Positions 1-5,074 of a DNA stretch of 6,671 bases are shown in pieces (within the stretch, counting starts at the first letter, position 1; each line of letters opens with the position of its first letter). A program made the translations under genes and the position numbers. The notes beneath the pieces were generated by a model. The model was not told the DNA's origin and searched no databases. It saw only the letters and a list, made by a program, of their open reading frames with translations. The DNA is from an uncultured Eubacteriales bacterium. Its GTDB lineage: Bacteria > Bacillota > Clostridia > Christensenellales > Borkfalkiaceae. The stretch lies in NCBI GenBank assembly GCA_902766475.1, contig CACXDQ010000074.1, positions 1-6,671 of the forward strand. The letters run 5' to 3'.

Positions 1-1208
1 CTTCCGAAGTCGACCAAAGTCAAGCCGAACTCGACAAGCTCAAAAAGCAAAAGGACGAGCTTACCGAGAAGGTTGCCGAGGCGAGAAACAGGGTTACCGA
101 ACTCAATGCGTCAAAGCGTGCGTTGACGGAAGAGATAACCCGTCTTGAAGGCGAAAACGAAAAGTTCAGGGAAACGATAGAGGGCAACAGAAAGACCATT
201 TCGTCGAATAACGAACTTATAAACAAACTTGTTGAGGAAATAGAGAAGGTTTCTCTTACCGACAGCGAGAGGGAATACCTCGCAATTTTGAAGGAGAAGA
301 GGACAAAGCTCGAGGACGACAAACTCGTTTTAGCCGAGAAAGTAAAGCAAGACGAATTGAACAGAGAGATGGCGCAATCGGCTATTTCCAAGCTCACCGA
401 CAGAAAGCACAGAGAGGAAGTTGCGCTCACCAAAGTGGACAGCGACCTCGAATATATGCAGCAGAGAGTGTGGGAAGAATATTCCATTACTTACGAATCG
501 GCTCTTCCCCTCATCGACGAAAATTACGACACTTCCGTTTCGGCTGTCGAGATAGCGAGGTTGAGGAAGAGGATAAGCGGGCTCGGTAGCATCAACCCCG
601 AAGCTATAGAGCAGTTTACCGACCTCAACGAGAGGTATCAGGAATACGTCGTTCAGCGTGACGACCTTCTTAAAGCCGAGGCAGATCTCAATACCGAAGT
701 AAAACAGCTCACCGAGAAGATGAGCGTTGCGTTTGCGGACGGTTTTGCCAAGATAAGGCAGAACTTCACGAGGATATTCAAGGAATTGTTCGGCGGCGGA
801 ACGGCGGATCTCGTGTTGGAGCCGCTTATGGACGGACAAGATCCGCTCGAACAGGGCGTCGAAATAGTCGCCGAGCCGCCGGGAAAGAAATTGCAGAAAA
901 TATCTCTCCTCTCGGGCGGCGAGATGTCGCTTACGGCGATAGCCATATTGTTTGCTATTTTAAGGCTTCGCCCGATGCCGTTCGTCGTATTGGACGAGAT
1001 AGAGGCGGCGCTCGACGACGCAAACGTAGAGAGATTTGCGAGATATTTAAAGCAGTTCTCCAAAGAGACGCAGTTCATCGTAATTACGCATAAAAAGGTA
1101 ACGATGGAACTCGGCGACGCCCTTTACGGCGTAACGATGCCCGAGAAAGGCGTTTCGAAGATAGTTTCCGTCAAACTTGCAGACGTAGTAGATACATTAG
1201 GAGCTTGA
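1..1208 (+). CDS. smc: Chromosome segregation ATPase Smc, C-terminal part (5' end outside window)
   Basis: The frame is open to the left edge (first full codon at base 3) and gives about 401 residues, roughly the last third of a usual ~1180-residue Smc. Smc dimerises, binds ScpA/ScpB and uses ATP to extrude or tether DNA loops for chromosome condensation and segregation. Visible residues 1 to ~195 are highly charged, Glu/Lys-rich coiled coil leading back from the hinge. The conserved transition GLGSINPEAIEQF follows, then the C-terminal head. The head has the ABC signature LSGGE (visible residues 303-307, bases 909-923), Walker B FVVLDE with Asp331 and catalytic Glu332, the D-loop ALDDANV and the H-loop ITHKK (His363). 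The signature continues Met-Ser-Leu where Lys/Arg/Gln-Ala-Leu is commoner. The stop is one base before the ftsY start, so the two are almost certainly co-transcribed. The ATG-like TTG at 123 is internal and not the start. Confidence 0.97.
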   Translation, partial: SEVDQSQAELDKLKKQKDELTEKVAEARNRVTELNASKRALTEEITRLEGENEKFRETIEGNRKTISSNNELINKLVEEIEKVSLTDSEREYLAILKEKRTKLEDDKLVLAEKVKQDELNREMAQSAISKLTDRKHREEVALTKVDSDLEYMQQRVWEEYSITYESALPLIDENYDTSVSAVEIARLRKRISGLGSINPEAIEQFTDLNERYQEYVVQRDDLLKAEADLNTEVKQLTEKMSVAFADGFAKIRQNFTRIFKELFGGGTADLVLEPLMDGQDPLEQGVEIVAEPPGKKLQKISLLSGGEMSLTAIAILFAILRLRPMPFVVLDEIEAALDDANVERFARYLKQFSKETQFIVITHKKVTMELGDALYGVTMPEKGVSKIVSVKLADVVDTLGA

Positions 1209-1209
1209 T

Positions 1210-2106
1210 ATGGGTTTATTCGGCAAATTATTTTCCGCACTCAAAAAGACAAAGGACGGCATTAGCGAAAAACTCCGCTTGCTGTTTTCAAGGGATAAGA
1301 TAGGCGAGGAGTTTTACGACGACCTCGAAGAACTTCTCATCTCTTCCGATATATCCGTTTCCACCTCAATGGAGATAGTGGATAATTTAAGGGATAAGAT
1401 GATCGAAGAGAGAGTCAAAGACAGAGATTACGTCGTTTCGGAGCTTAAAAGAGAGCTTAAAGATTGCCTCGATATGGCTGACGACGTAGAGATCGTGTAT
1501 CCCGCCGTCATAATGGTCATCGGCGTGAACGGCGTCGGAAAGACTACTTCTATCGGCAAAATTGCGGCTTACTATGCCTCGAAGGGCAAGAGCGTAACGA
1601 TTGCGGCGGCGGACACGTTCAGAGCGGCGGCGGCGGACCAGCTCGAAGTGTGGGCGGACAGAGCCAAGGTGAGGATAGTCCGTTCGTCGGAAGGAAGCGA
1701 TCCCTCGGCTGTCGTTTTCGACGCAATATCTTCCGTAAAAGCGAAACACACCGACGTTTTGATAATCGACACCGCCGGCAGACTTCACACCAAATCTAAC
1801 CTCATGGAAGAGCTTAAAAAGATGTCGAGAGTTGTCGAAAGGGAATTCCCCGAAGGCAATTTCTATAAGTTTATAGCGCTCGACGCAACGACGGGGCAGA
1901 ACGCACTCTCGCAAGTCGAGGTGTTCGACGAGGCGGTCGGGATAGACGGAATTATCCTCACCAAGCTCGACGGAACGGCAAAGGGCGGCTTTATAGTTTC
2001 GCTCTGCAATGAATTGCAAGTGCCGGTCGTATTCGTCGGCACGGGCGAAAAGATCGACGATATCGAGCTTTTCGACAAAGACGGCTTTATAGACGGGATT
2101 TTTTAA
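1210..2106 (+). CDS. ftsY: Signal recognition particle receptor FtsY
   Basis: 298-residue SRP-receptor GTPase that docks the SRP-ribosome complex at the membrane by forming a twinned GTPase dimer with Ffh. It has a short N-terminal A region (MGLFGKLFSALKK..., an amphipathic membrane-binding helix) rather than the long acidic domain of E. coli FtsY, so it sits at the short end like the Bacillota forms. An N domain (~20-90) and a G domain follow: P-loop GVNGVGKT (105-112), DTFRAAA (135-141), DTAGR (187-191), ATTGQ (226-230), TKLD (251-254) and the GTGEK closing motif (277-281). The ATAAAD-like insertion of the SRP GTPases is present before DTFRAAA. A ribosome-binding site AGGAG (1199-1203) lies 6 bases before the ATG, inside the end of smc. 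The end, GFIDGIF, fits the family, so the protein looks complete. A separate promoter follows, so this gene probably closes the smc-ftsY unit. Confidence 0.98.
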   Translation: MGLFGKLFSALKKTKDGISEKLRLLFSRDKIGEEFYDDLEELLISSDISVSTSMEIVDNLRDKMIEERVKDRDYVVSELKRELKDCLDMADDVEIVYPAVIMVIGVNGVGKTTSIGKIAAYYASKGKSVTIAAADTFRAAAADQLEVWADRAKVRIVRSSEGSDPSAVVFDAISSVKAKHTDVLIIDTAGRLHTKSNLMEELKKMSRVVEREFPEGNFYKFIALDATTGQNALSQVEVFDEAVGIDGIILTKLDGTAKGGFIVSLCNELQVPVVFVGTGEKIDDIELFDKDGFIDGIF

Positions 2107-2118
2107 AAAATATTCCGT

Positions 2119-2140
2119 TGTCAGGTAAAAATACTTGACA
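2119..2140. promoter_or_regulatory. Inverted repeat over the -35 box (candidate operator)
   Basis: TGTCAGGTA (2119-2127) and TACTTGACA (2132-2140) are reverse complements except for one G/T position, separated by AAAA. The right arm contains the whole -35 hexamer of the ylxM promoter. A dyad so placed is typical of a repressor site, but no binding protein can be named. It could also form a 9-bp RNA hairpin in read-through transcript from ftsY; it has no T-tract after it, so it does not look like a terminator. It may be chance in AT-rich sequence. Confidence 0.35.
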
Positions 2141-2163
2141 GAATATAAGTTATGTTATATAAT
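2135..2163 (+). promoter_or_regulatory. Consensus sigma-A type promoter for ylxM-ffh
   Basis: TTGACA (2135-2140) and TATAAT (2158-2163) are separated by exactly 17 bases, a perfect match to the vegetative sigma-70/sigma-A consensus in both hexamers and spacing. The expected start of transcription is near 2170, giving a leader of about 44 bases to the ylxM ATG. A-tracts lie upstream (2105-2110 and 2127-2131). A promoter this strong inside an otherwise tight cluster suggests that ylxM-ffh, and perhaps the genes beyond, are expressed independently of smc-ftsY. Confidence 0.85.
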
Positions 2164-2165
2164 GT

Positions 2166-2200
2166 AAACTGTAAGGTTTAAAAGCCTTACAGTTTTTCTT
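2166..2200 (+). terminator. Hairpin plus T-tract between ftsY and ylxM
   Basis: AAACTGTAAGG (2166-2176) and CCTTACAGTTT (2185-2195) are perfect 11-base reverse complements around an 8-base loop. The right arm runs into TTTTTCTTTC (2193-2202), giving the shape of an intrinsic terminator. Its left arm begins only two bases after the -10 box, so it overlaps the expected start of the ylxM transcript. Read-through RNA from ftsY would carry the full stem; RNA begun near 2170 would lack the outer pairs. It could instead be an operator dyad or a 5'-end stabilising stem. Confidence 0.6.
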
Positions 2201-2213
2201 TCAGAGGTCGGAT

Positions 2214-2528
2214 ATGTCTGTAGAGGAAGAGGTTTATTACAATTATCTCTATGAAGAGTATTCGCAGCTCTTGACGGAAAATCAGCGCTCCGTTTTCGAG
2301 ATGTATTTCGGGCTGGATCTCTCGCTCGGAGAGATAGCGGAGATAAAGGGCGTTTCTCGGCAAAGTGCGTTCGACAGCGTTTCCGCAGTAAAAAAACAGC
2401 TTGTTTCCTTAGAGGAAAAGTTGGGGCTTTACAGAAAGAAAATTGCCGTTTATCGACTTATAGAGGGGCTTTCCGATGAAAACAAACAGATCGGAAACGA
2501 GATAAAGAAGATTTTGGGAGATAGTTGA
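2214..2528 (+). CDS. ylxM: YlxM family (UPF0122) helix-turn-helix protein, SRP-associated
   Basis: 104-residue all-helical protein of the YlxM/UPF0122 family, which is encoded next to ffh in Bacillota. It resembles a sigma-factor region 4: LTENQRSVFEMYFGLDLSLGEIAEIKGVSRQSAFDSV at residues 20-56 holds the helix-turn-helix, with family hallmarks SLGEIAE and SRQ(A/S). A charged C-terminal helix (about 58-102) follows. Streptococcal YlxM homologues have been linked to SRP function, interacting with Ffh and small cytoplasmic RNA; DNA binding is suggested by fold only. The ribosome-binding site AGAGG (2203-2207) sits 6 bases before the ATG. The stop codon TGA shares its A with the ffh ATG, so translation of the two is probably coupled. 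Bases 2450-2462 inside the gene nearly match a 13-base word found in three intergenic gaps. Confidence 0.92.
   Translation: MSVEEEVYYNYLYEEYSQLLTENQRSVFEMYFGLDLSLGEIAEIKGVSRQSAFDSVSAVKKQLVSLEEKLGLYRKKIAVYRLIEGLSDENKQIGNEIKKILGDS
2450..2462 (-). repeat. 13-base recurring word, copy A (inside ylxM)
   Basis: TTATCGACTTATA on the plus strand differs at one base from TAATCGACTTATA, the complement of TATAAGTCGATTA. It encodes part of YlxM (..YRLI..), so this copy may be coincidental. It is also followed by a GAGGGG purine run, as the copy before rbgA is followed by GAGGG. Confidence 0.3.
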
Positions 2529-3844
2529 TGGCTGTATTTCAAGGCTTATCGGAAAAACTTAATCACATCTTTTCCAAGATGACAAAGCACGGCAGGCTTA
2601 CCGAGCTTGAAATAAAACAGGCGATGAGAGAGGTAAGGATAGCACTCCTCGAAGCCGACGTAAACATTCAGGTCGCTAAGGACTTTATAAATAAGGTCAG
2701 CGAAAAAGCCGTCGGGCAAGAGATACTTAAAAGTTTAAGCCCAACGCAGCAAGTTATCAAGATAGTCAACGAAGAGCTTACCGAACTTATGGGCAGCACC
2801 AACAGCAAGCTCATTGTAAGTTCGACGCTCCCGACGACTATTATGATGTGCGGCCTTCAAGGCGCAGGAAAGACCACGCTTTGCGGAAAGCTTGCTTTAT
2901 ACCTCAAAAAACAAGGTAAAAAACCCCTTCTTGTCGCATGCGACGTATATCGTCCGGCGGCGATAAATCAGCTCAAAATAGTTGCCGAAAAAGCGGGCGT
3001 AGAAGTGTTTGAAAAGGGGCAAGGCAACCCCGTCAAGATAGCCAAAGAGGGCGTCGAATACGCTAAACAGTACGGCTATGACACCGTTATCGTCGATACG
3101 GCGGGCAGGCTCCACATAGACGAAAACCTCATGGAAGAGCTGGAAAACATCACTAAGACCATAAGGGTGGACGAAATTCTTCTGACTGTCGATTCCATGA
3201 CCGGGCAAGACGCCGTAAACGTCGCAAAGACGTTCAACGAAAGGCTTGCCGTTACGGGCGTAGTGCTTACAAAGCTCGACGGCGATACGAGGGGCGGTGC
3301 GTGCCTTTCCATAAAAGCCGTTACGGGCAAACCCATAAAATTCTCGTCCGTCGGAGAAAAGCTCACAGATTTAGAGCCGTTTTACCCCGACAGAATGGCG
3401 AGCAGAATTCTCGGCATGGGCGACGTTTTATCGCTCATAGAAAAGGCGCAGGAAGCCGTTACCGAAGATCAGGTGCAGAAGCTCGAAAAGAAGATGAGGG
3501 AAAATTCCTTCACGCTTGACGACTTTCTGGAACAGTTCGCAATGCTCAAAAAGATGGGCGGCGCAAAAGGGCTTATGGAAATGCTCCCCGGCATGGGTAC
3601 GAAGATAAAGGTTTCCGAAAAGGATATCGACGAGAAAAAGATCGAGAGGACGAAAGCAATTATTCTCTCTATGACGAAGAAAGAGAGAAACGATCCGTCG
3701 ATAATAAACTATTCGAGAAAGACGAGGATAGCAAACGGCAGCGGAACGTCCGTTCAGGAAGTCAATATGCTTTTAAAGCAGTTCGACCAGACTAAACAGA
3801 TGATGAAGATGATGAAAAACCGCAAGGGCAAGCTTCCCTTTTAA
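2528..3844 (+). CDS. ffh: Signal recognition particle protein Ffh (SRP54)
   Basis: 438-residue SRP54-type GTPase that binds the SRP RNA and emerging signal sequences and delivers ribosomes to FtsY. The N domain spans ~1-90. The G domain has GLQGAGKT (109-116), CDVYRPAA (138-145), DTAGR (190-194), TGQDAV (225-230), TKLD (248-251) and the SVGEK closing motif (274-278). The Met-rich M domain (~300-438) carries the RNA-binding helix-turn-helix SRKTRIANGSGTSVQEVN (396-413), close to the usual SRRxRIAxGSG, and ends in a Met/Lys-rich tail (MMKMMKNRKGK). I chose ATG 2528 over the in-frame TTG at 2525: GGGAG (2516-2520) is 7 bases from the ATG but only 4 from the TTG, and the family starts MAxFxxLSExL. 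It overlaps the ylxM stop by one base. Length is normal; the SRP RNA gene itself is not in this window. Confidence 0.98.
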   Translation: MAVFQGLSEKLNHIFSKMTKHGRLTELEIKQAMREVRIALLEADVNIQVAKDFINKVSEKAVGQEILKSLSPTQQVIKIVNEELTELMGSTNSKLIVSSTLPTTIMMCGLQGAGKTTLCGKLALYLKKQGKKPLLVACDVYRPAAINQLKIVAEKAGVEVFEKGQGNPVKIAKEGVEYAKQYGYDTVIVDTAGRLHIDENLMEELENITKTIRVDEILLTVDSMTGQDAVNVAKTFNERLAVTGVVLTKLDGDTRGGACLSIKAVTGKPIKFSSVGEKLTDLEPFYPDRMASRILGMGDVLSLIEKAQEAVTEDQVQKLEKKMRENSFTLDDFLEQFAMLKKMGGAKGLMEMLPGMGTKIKVSEKDIDEKKIERTKAIILSMTKKERNDPSIINYSRKTRIANGSGTSVQEVNMLLKQFDQTKQMMKMMKNRKGKLPF

Positions 3845-3860
3845 AAGCTAAATGTAAGGC

Positions 3861-3873
3861 TATAAGTCGATTA
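3861..3873 (+). repeat. 13-base recurring word, copy B (ffh-rpsP gap)
   Basis: TATAAGTCGATTA, the reference copy. It is an exact reverse complement of the copy at 6081-6093 and differs by one base from the copy at 4545-4557. Here it forms the left half of the palindrome in front of rpsP. Confidence 0.45.
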
Positions 3874-3879
3874 TCGACT
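3865..3879. promoter_or_regulatory. Perfect palindrome upstream of rpsP (candidate operator)
   Basis: AGTCGAT (3865-3871), a central T, then ATCGACT (3873-3879): a perfect 7+1+7 dyad. With one-base slippage the symmetry extends through the flanking TATA/TATAA. It lies in the 71-base ffh-rpsP gap, about 12 bases before a TATAAT (3892-3897). No good -35 box is found at 16-18 bases from that hexamer, and the implied start would fall on the rpsP ribosome-binding site, so I do not call a promoter. In RNA it could form only a 5-bp stem with a 5-base loop, which favours a DNA site over a terminator. Confidence 0.4.
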
Positions 3880-3915
3880 ATAAATAGTAGATATAATTTA
3901 ACGGAGGATATAAAA

Positions 3916-4212
3916 ATGGCAGTAAAAATGAGATTGACCAGACTTGGCGACAAGAAATCTCCCACCTATCGTATCGTAGTCGTTGACAGCAGAAAGGCAA
4001 GAGACGGCGAGTATATCGATAAAATAGGTCACTACAACCCCACCGCACAGCCGGCGGAAGTTGTTATCGACACGGAGAAAGCTAAGGATTGGCTTGCTAA
4101 GGGCGTTCAGCCTACCGAAACGGTCAGATCCCTTCTTTTGAACGCCGGTGTTATCGAGAAGTCGGAAAAATTATCCCCTTCCAAGACCAACCCGAAGAAG
4201 AAAAAGAAGTAA
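3916..4212 (+). CDS. rpsP: 30S ribosomal protein S16
   Basis: 98-residue ribosomal protein bS16, which binds 16S rRNA and helps order 30S assembly. The family core is clear: MAVKMRLTRLGDKKSPTYRIVVVDSRKARDGEYIDKIGHYNP (1-42), then the helical part DTEKAKDWLAKGVQPTETVRSLLLNAGV (52-79). It ends in a basic lysine-rich tail, TNPKKKKK (91-98), common in Bacillota forms. A strong ribosome-binding site, GGAGG (3903-3907), lies 8 bases from the ATG, as expected for a highly expressed ribosomal gene. khpA begins 12 bases after the stop. Confidence 0.98.
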   Translation: MAVKMRLTRLGDKKSPTYRIVVVDSRKARDGEYIDKIGHYNPTAQPAEVVIDTEKAKDWLAKGVQPTETVRSLLLNAGVIEKSEKLSPSKTNPKKKKK

Positions 4213-4224
4213 GGGGCGATATAA

Positions 4225-4473
4225 ATGTTAGATCTTATTAAATATATCGTCAACCGTTTCGCCGAAAATCCCGACGAGATAGAGTATATCGTCGACGATA
4301 AGGGCGACGTCGTAGACGTTACCATCGTCTTGAAAGAGAGCGATATGGGTAAGGTCATCGGCAGACAAGGTAAAATCGCAAAGGCGCTCAGAACGATCGT
4401 TAAAGCCGCCGCAGCTAAGAGCGGTAAAAAATACAACATCGAAATCAAAGGCAAAGACGAAACTGAGGAATGA
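4225..4473 (+). CDS. khpA: KH-domain RNA-binding protein KhpA (YlqC family)
   Basis: 82-residue single KH-domain protein, the length of B. subtilis YlqC and streptococcal KhpA. The RNA-binding signature VIGRQGKIAKALRTIV (44-59) contains the GxxG loop as Gly46-Arg-Gln-Gly49. A beta strand DVVDVTIVLKES precedes it and a final strand KKYNIEIKG follows. KhpA proteins form a dimer, often with KhpB (Jag/EloR), and bind RNA in processes linked to ribosome maturation, cell elongation and division; which applies here cannot be told from sequence. The site AAGGGG (4211-4216) overlaps the rpsP stop and lies 8 bases before the ATG, so it is co-transcribed with rpsP. The acidic end KDETEE is ordinary. Confidence 0.94.
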   Translation: MLDLIKYIVNRFAENPDEIEYIVDDKGDVVDVTIVLKESDMGKVIGRQGKIAKALRTIVKAAAAKSGKKYNIEIKGKDETEE

Positions 4474-4480
4474 TACTCTT

Positions 4481-4514
4481 TTAAGGGCTGTACAATAAAA
4501 TGTACGGCCCTTAA
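4481..4514 (+). terminator. Strong stem-loop after khpA (weak terminator or RNA-processing site)
   Basis: TTAAGGGCTGTACA (4481-4494), loop ATAAAA, then TGTACGGCCCTTAA (4501-4514): a 14-bp stem whose only imperfection is one G-U pair. It starts 7 bases after the khpA stop. It lacks the T-run of a canonical intrinsic terminator (TCAAAT follows), so it may be a weak terminator, a transcript-end protector after processing, or a block that lowers rimM-trmD expression relative to rpsP-khpA. The stem is clearly seen; its function is inferred. Confidence 0.5.
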
Positions 4515-4558
4515 TCAAATGGGTAAATAACAAATAAGTCAGCGTATAAGTTGATTAA
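4511..4558. other. Inverted repeat TTAATCAA/TTGATTAA before rimM
   Basis: TTAATCAA (4511-4518) and TTGATTAA (4551-4558) are perfect 8-base reverse complements 32 bases apart. The left arm shares TTAA with the foot of the preceding stem-loop. The right arm is 9 bases before the rimM ATG and overlaps the 13-base recurring word. A competing RNA fold is possible, but an AT-rich 8-bp stem with a 32-base loop would be weak. Confidence 0.25.
4545..4557 (+). repeat. 13-base recurring word, copy C (khpA-rimM gap)
   Basis: TATAAGTTGATTA differs at one base from the copy at 3861-3873. Extended to 4543-4558, it matches the complement of 6080-6095 at 15 of 16 bases. It lies 10 bases upstream of the rimM start codon. 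Confidence 0.45.
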
Positions 4559-4567
4559 AAGCAAATT

Positions 4568-5074
4568 ATGGAAAAATATTTGGAGATAGCCGCAGTGGCG
4601 AAGCCGCAGGGGATAAAGGGCGAACTTAAACTAAAACTCTTTACCGACGGCTTTTCGAGCGTTAAAAACGTAACAAAAGTATTTATCGACGGAAAAGAAT
4701 ATTCCGTTGAAGATTTCAAGTATTCGGGCGGCGAGGAAGCTATAATAAAGCTTGTCGGGATAGACGACAGAAACACGGCGGAGAGCTATCGCAGAAAATC
4801 GCTCTATGCTTGCCGTGAAGAGATAGAAATTGAAAAAGGCAGATTTTTCATAGCCGACGTAATAGGTGCAAAACTTTTCCTTTCGAGCGGAAAGGAGATC
4901 GGCACGATAACCGACATCGTGAGCGGTAACGTTGACTATTATTATATAGATACGGCGGAGGGTAAGGCTGTTTTTCCGCTTATAAAGGAGCTTGAAGCCG
5001 AGATTTTGCCCGAAGAAGGCAAGGTTACCGTAAACGCAAAGAAATTCACCGAGGTCGTTTTGTATGAAGATTGA
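4568..5074 (+). CDS. rimM: Ribosome maturation factor RimM
   Basis: 168-residue 16S rRNA processing factor that binds S19 and helps mature the 30S head. The N-terminal RimM domain (~5-85) has the conserved AKPQGIKGELKLKLFTD segment (11-27). A C-terminal PRC-barrel (~93-164) starts at FFIADVIGAKLF, with ITDIVSG, the FPLIKE segment (136-141) and the closing VTVNAKKF. Length is typical. The start is set by family alignment: no convincing Shine-Dalgarno precedes the ATG (only AAAAG about 6 bases away), in contrast to every other gene here. That suggests low or controlled initiation, perhaps through the symmetric elements in the 94-base gap before it. Its last 11 bases overlap trmD, the usual rimM-trmD coupling. 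Confidence 0.96.
   Translation: MEKYLEIAAVAKPQGIKGELKLKLFTDGFSSVKNVTKVFIDGKEYSVEDFKYSGGEEAIIKLVGIDDRNTAESYRRKSLYACREEIEIEKGRFFIADVIGAKLFLSSGKEIGTITDIVSGNVDYYYIDTAEGKAVFPLIKELEAEILPEEGKVTVNAKKFTEVVLYED

Noticed and set aside
2098..2111. ATTTTTTAAAAAAT palindrome over the ftsY stop codon
   Set aside because: A pure A/T run with no GC stem cannot act as a terminator; it may just be codon content plus AT-rich spacer, although the A-tract could modestly help the downstream promoter.
2450..2462. TTATCGACT-type sequence as a DnaA box
   Set aside because: It does not match TTATCCACA well enough, and there is no cluster of boxes or an AT-rich unwinding region.
2525..2527. TTG at 2525 as the ffh start
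   Set aside because: It is only 4 bases from the GGGAG site, and the ATG at 2528 has better spacing and matches the family N-terminus.
3892..3897. TATAAT before rpsP as a promoter -10 box
   Set aside because: No -35-like hexamer at 16-18 bases and no extended TG element; the start would fall on the GGAGG site itself.
4519..4530. Tiny reading frame ATG GGT AAA TAA in the rimM leader
   Set aside because: Three codons with no ribosome-binding site; expected by chance and not usable as evidence of a leader peptide.
2107..4567. SRP RNA, T-box or ribosomal-protein leader in the gaps near ffh or rpsP
   Set aside because: The gaps are 71-107 bases and hold only short hairpins; no SRP RNA GGAA-tetraloop helix or specifier/T-box sequence is visible.
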